This document shows, piece after piece, positions 61,521 to 64,000 of a stretch of 64,000 nucleotides of DNA; the stretch's first letter is position 1, and the number at the start of each line of letters is the position of its first letter. The stretch comes from Ptiloglossa arizonensis (taxonomy: Eukaryota; Arthropoda; Insecta; Hymenoptera; Colletidae): the NCBI RefSeq assembly GCF_051014685.1, contig NW_027478866.1:248001-312000 (forward strand). The letters are read 5' to 3'. Below the pieces are notes generated by a model. The model did not search any database and had not been told where the DNA came from. It saw only the letters and a list, made by a program, of their open reading frames with translations. A program made the position numbers and the translations under genes.

Positions 61521-64000
61521 TTATACGTAATATGTAATACGTCATACGTTTTTCGTTAATCGTCATACGTTATACGTTATACGCTATACGTTATACGTTA
61601 TACGTTATACGTTATACGTTATACGTTATACGTTATACGTTATACGTTATACGTTATACGTTATACGTTATACGTTATACGTTACACGTTGTACGTTGTA
61701 CGTTATACGTTATACGTTATACGTTATATGTTATACGTTAAACGTAATATGTAATACGTCATACGTTATACGTTGTACGTTATACGTTATACGTTATACG
61801 TTATACGTTATACGCTATACGTTATACGTTATACGTTAGACGCTATACGTTATACGTTATACGTTATACGTTATACGTTATACGTTATACGTTATACGTT
61901 GTACGTTATACGTCATACGTTATGCGTTATAGGATATACGTTATACGTTATACGTTATACGTTATACGTTATACGTTATACGTTATACGTTATACGTTAT
62001 ACGTTATACGTTATACGTTATACGTTGTACGTTGTACGTTATACGTTATACGTTATACGTTATACGTTATACGTTAAACGTAATATGTAATACGTCATAC
62101 GTTATACGTTATACGTTATACGTTATACGTTGTACGTTATACGTTATACGTTATGCGTTATAGGATATACGTTATACGTTATACGTTTTACGTTATACGT
62201 TATACGTTATACGTTATACGTTATACGTTATACGTTATACGTTATACGTTATACGTTATACGTTATACGTTATACGTTATACGTTATACGTTATACGTTA
62301 TACGTTATACGTTATACGTTATGCGTTATAGGATATACGTTATACGTTATACGTTAAACGTAATATGTAATACGTCATACGTTATACGTTATACGTCATA
62401 CGTTATACGTTATACGTTATACGTTATACGTTATACGTTATACGTTATACGTTATACGTTATACGTTATACGTTATACGTTATACGTTATACGTTATACG
62501 TTATACGTTATACGTTATACGTTATACGTTATACGTTATACGTTATACGTTATACGTTATACGTTATACGTTATACGTTATACGTTATACGTTATACGTT
62601 ATACGTTATACGTTATACGTTATACGTTATACGTTATACGTTATACGTTGTACGTTATACGTTCTACGTTATACGTTATACGTTATACGTTATACGTTAA
62701 ACGTTGTACATTATACGTTATACGTTATACGTTATACGTTATTCGTTATACGTTATAGGTTATACGCCATACGTTATACGTTATACGTTATACGTTATAC
62801 GTTATACGTTATACGTTATACGTTATACGTAATACGTTATACGTTATACGTTATACGTTATACGTTATACGTTATACGTTATACGTTATACGTTATACGT
62901 TATACGTTATACGTTATACGTTCTACGTTATACGTTATACGTTAAACGTTGTACGTTATACGTTATACGTTATACGTCATACGTTATACGTTATACGTTA
63001 TGCGTTATACGTTATACGTTCTACGTTATACGTTCTACGTTATACGTTATACGTTATACGTTATACGTTATACGTTATACGTTATACGTTATACGTTATA
63101 CGTTATACGTTATACGTTATACGTTATACGTTATACGTTATACGTTATACGTTATACGTTATACGTTATACGTTCTACGTTATACGTTATACGTTAAACG
63201 TTGTAAGTTATACGTTATACGTTATACGTCATACGTTATACGTTATACGTTATGCGTTATACGTTATACGTTCTACGTTATACGTTATACGTTATACGTT
63301 ATACGTTATGCGTTATACGTTATACGTTCTACGTTATACGTTCTACGTTATACGTTATACGTTATACGTTATACGTTATACGTTATACGTTATACGTTAT
63401 ACGTTATACGTTATACGTTATACGTTATACGTTATACGTTATACGTTATACGTTATACGTTATACGTTATACGTTATACGTTATACGTTCTACGTTATAC
63501 GTTATACGTTATACGTTATACGTTATACGTAATATGTAATACGTCATACGTTTTACGTTAATCGTCATACGTTTTACGTTATACGCTATACGTTATACGT
63601 TATACGTTATACGTTATACGTTATACGTTATACGTTATACGTTATACGTTATACGTTATACGTTATACGTTATACGTTATACGTTATACGTTATACGTTA
63701 TACGTTATACGTTATACGTTATACGTTATACGTTATACGTTATACGTTAAACGTTGTACGTTATACGATATACGTTATACGTCATACGTTATACGTTATA
63801 CGTTATGCGTTATACGTTATACGTTATACGTTATACGTTATACGTTATACGTTATACGTTATACGTTTTACGTTATACGTTATACGTTATACGTTATACG
63901 TTATACGTTATACGTTATACGTTATACGTTATACGTTATACGTTATACGTAATATGTAAGACGTCATACGTTTTACGTTAATCGTCATACGTTATACGTT

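Larger units (their letters stand above)
28629..62381 (+). repeat. A-short marker family: position list
   Basis: A T4A unit followed by the first three marker A units (T2A+C6T, T2A, T2C) and then consensus, so the last two marker A units are missing. Start of the T2A+C6T unit: 28629, 28692, 29329, 29588, 33273, 33874, 35869, 36471, 37528, 37766, 39194, 40720, 41497, 41770, 42421, 45081, 45676, 46719, 46957, 47993, 48728, 49092, 49771, 50254, 50989, 51640, 52536, 52823, 53096, 53138, 53341, 53747, 53831, 54027, 54678, 55784, 56071, 56337, 56379, 56582, 57002, 58017, 58304, 58570, 58612, 58815, 61745, 62081, 62361. None occurs before 28.6 kb. In several cases two copies are only 42 bp apart (53096/53138, 56337/56379, 58570/58612). 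Confidence 0.88.
1240..63984 (+). repeat. Marker A family (35-bp, five variant heptamers): position list
   Basis: Units in order: T2A+C6T, T2A, T2C, A3T, T4A+A5T. Starts: 1240, 1922, 2685, 3437, 5684, 6797, 7973, 9149, 11248, 12375, 12886, 14503, 14776, 15105, 16687, 18976, 21391, 22511, 22945, 24800, 26361, 26599, 26788, 27418, 30721, 30846, 31405, 31712, 37003, 46194, 59942, 60355, 60816, 60948, 61528, 63530, 63950. GAATATG-first form: 32965, 34287, 34693, 34917, 35568, 36898, 37430, 38872, 40006, 40426, 42834, 43247, 43471, 43891, 44115, 44780, 46089, 46621. TTATATG-first: 47734. Last unit ending in T instead of G: 6797, 12375, 14776, 22511, 22945, 24800, 27418. Last three units only: 13796, 15980, 17597. 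From 30721 on, a T2C unit usually follows; before that, consensus. Confidence 0.9.
1..64000 (+). repeat. Heptamer satellite array, unit TTATACG, entire window
   Basis: The window is a continuous head-to-tail array of TTATACG, about 9,140 units, all in one orientation, running past both edges. Consensus composition is 3 T, 2 A, 1 C and 1 G per unit (about 29% GC) with one CpG per unit. Most units are exact; the rest usually carry one or two substitutions, and these recur in fixed clusters that define higher-order repeats. There is no non-satellite insertion, no inversion and no gene. The + strand lacks stop codons in all three frames of the pure repeat (cycle YVIRYTL), while the - strand has TAA every 21 nt in all three frames, which explains the many long + ORFs and the absence of - ORFs. 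The likely setting is eukaryotic heterochromatin; that is inferred from size and gene absence. Species and chromosomal position cannot be read from the sequence. Confidence 0.98.
59031..64000 (+). repeat. Satellite domain 13: about 3.6-kb tandem HOR, truncated by the window edge
   Basis: 59.03-60.41 kb recurs at 62.65-64.0 kb, with offsets 3,616 bp at 59032, 3,588 bp at 59664 and 3,595 bp at 60159. Each offset is 4 modulo 7, matching three -1-bp units in between. The copy starts with an A3G unit, a consensus unit and an A3C-type unit; in the first copy this last is the private TGCTACG at 59046-59052. Between the copies lie a segment matching 30.56-31.41 kb (60.66-61.54 kb) and a segment matching 57.95-58.9 kb (61.68-62.4 kb). 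Full marker A returns at 59942, 60355, 60816, 60948, 61528, 63530 and 63950. No gene is present. Confidence 0.85.

Noticed and set aside
1240..62381. Transcription-factor sites (ACGTCA, TACGTAA and TATA in marker A and in every unit)
   Set aside because: These short matches arise inevitably from a repeat containing TATA and ACGT; there is no gene or promoter architecture nearby. Kept only as a possibility for protein binding to marker A.
1240..63984. CRISPR array (marker A as repeat, intervening DNA as spacers)
   Set aside because: Spacing varies from about 130 bp to over 10 kb, the intervening DNA is the same heptamer repeat, and there are no cas genes.
1..64000. Telomere repeat
   Set aside because: The unit length of 7 is like the plant telomere, but TTATACG has only one G per strand and no G-run, and the array has complex HOR structure unlike telomeric DNA.
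1..64000. CENP-B-like box
   Set aside because: No sequence resembling the known box is present; the array has no GGAA or CGGG stretch.
1..64000. Assembly or sequencing artefact for the whole array
   Set aside because: Non-random, hierarchically shared variant clusters and closing phase arithmetic are not expected from error. Local copy number in pure runs and the exact 1,855-bp duplication remain open to assembly error.
1..64000. tRNA, rRNA, small RNA genes, origins, terminators
   Set aside because: No sequence outside the heptamer family exists in the window, so no such element can be supported.

Overview
The whole 64 kb window is one uninterrupted satellite-DNA array. It is built from a 7-bp unit, written here as TTATACG on the + strand (equivalent to (AACGTAT)n on the other strand). 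There are about 9,140 head-to-tail copies in a single orientation. I find no gene, RNA gene, transposon, CRISPR array or unique sequence from first base to last. A gene-free tandem array this long, with higher-order structure, points to eukaryotic constitutive heterochromatin (centromeric, pericentromeric, subtelomeric, or a sex/B chromosome). Nothing in the window allows a species call. The unit has no G-run on either strand, so it is not a canonical telomere repeat.

Every long open reading frame here is a by-product of the repeat. Seven is not a multiple of three, so all three + frames read the same 21-nt cycle (peptide YVIRYTL) with no stop codon. The complementary strand carries a TAA in every frame every 21 nt. 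ORFs therefore occur only on + and begin and end at variant units. I annotate none of them as coding.

The information in the window lies in its variant heptamers, which form recurring clusters and higher-order repeats (HORs). Substitution codes number the consensus T1 T2 A3 T4 A5 C6 G7. The main clusters are as follows. Marker A is 35 bp, five consecutive variant units, with about 58 complete or near-complete copies. A short relative (A-short), preceded by a T4A unit, has 49 copies from 28.6 kb onward. Cluster B is three units: A5G, C6G, T1A. Cluster C is a T4A unit followed by an A3G unit. Cluster D (A3G unit then A3G+A5G unit) has 13 copies between 29.0 and 57.7 kb.

Layout: 1-1.24 kb (B-rich); 1.24-3.47 kb (about 1.45-kb tandem HOR); 3.47-6.83, 9.18-12.41 and 19.01-22.55 kb (three dispersed copies of one 3.3-kb HOR); 6.83-9.18 kb (1,176-bp tandem); 12.41-17.87 kb (2.2-kb tandem); 17.87-19.01 kb (copy of the first 1.24 kb); 22.55-28.40 kb (1,855-bp tandem); 28.40-31.75 kb (mixed, with TTAACG 6-mers); 31.75-47.77 kb (a >5-kb duplication about 8.5-9.2 kb apart); 47.77-59.03 kb (about 3.04/2.3-kb tandem HOR); 59.03-64 kb (about 3.6-kb tandem HOR).

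The heptamer phase is broken only 11 times: two +3-bp units and nine -1-bp units. These shifts account exactly, modulo 7, for all the inter-copy distances I checked and for the total phase difference between the two ends of the window. The array therefore appears to evolve by unit-register amplification and segmental duplication, with very few small indels.
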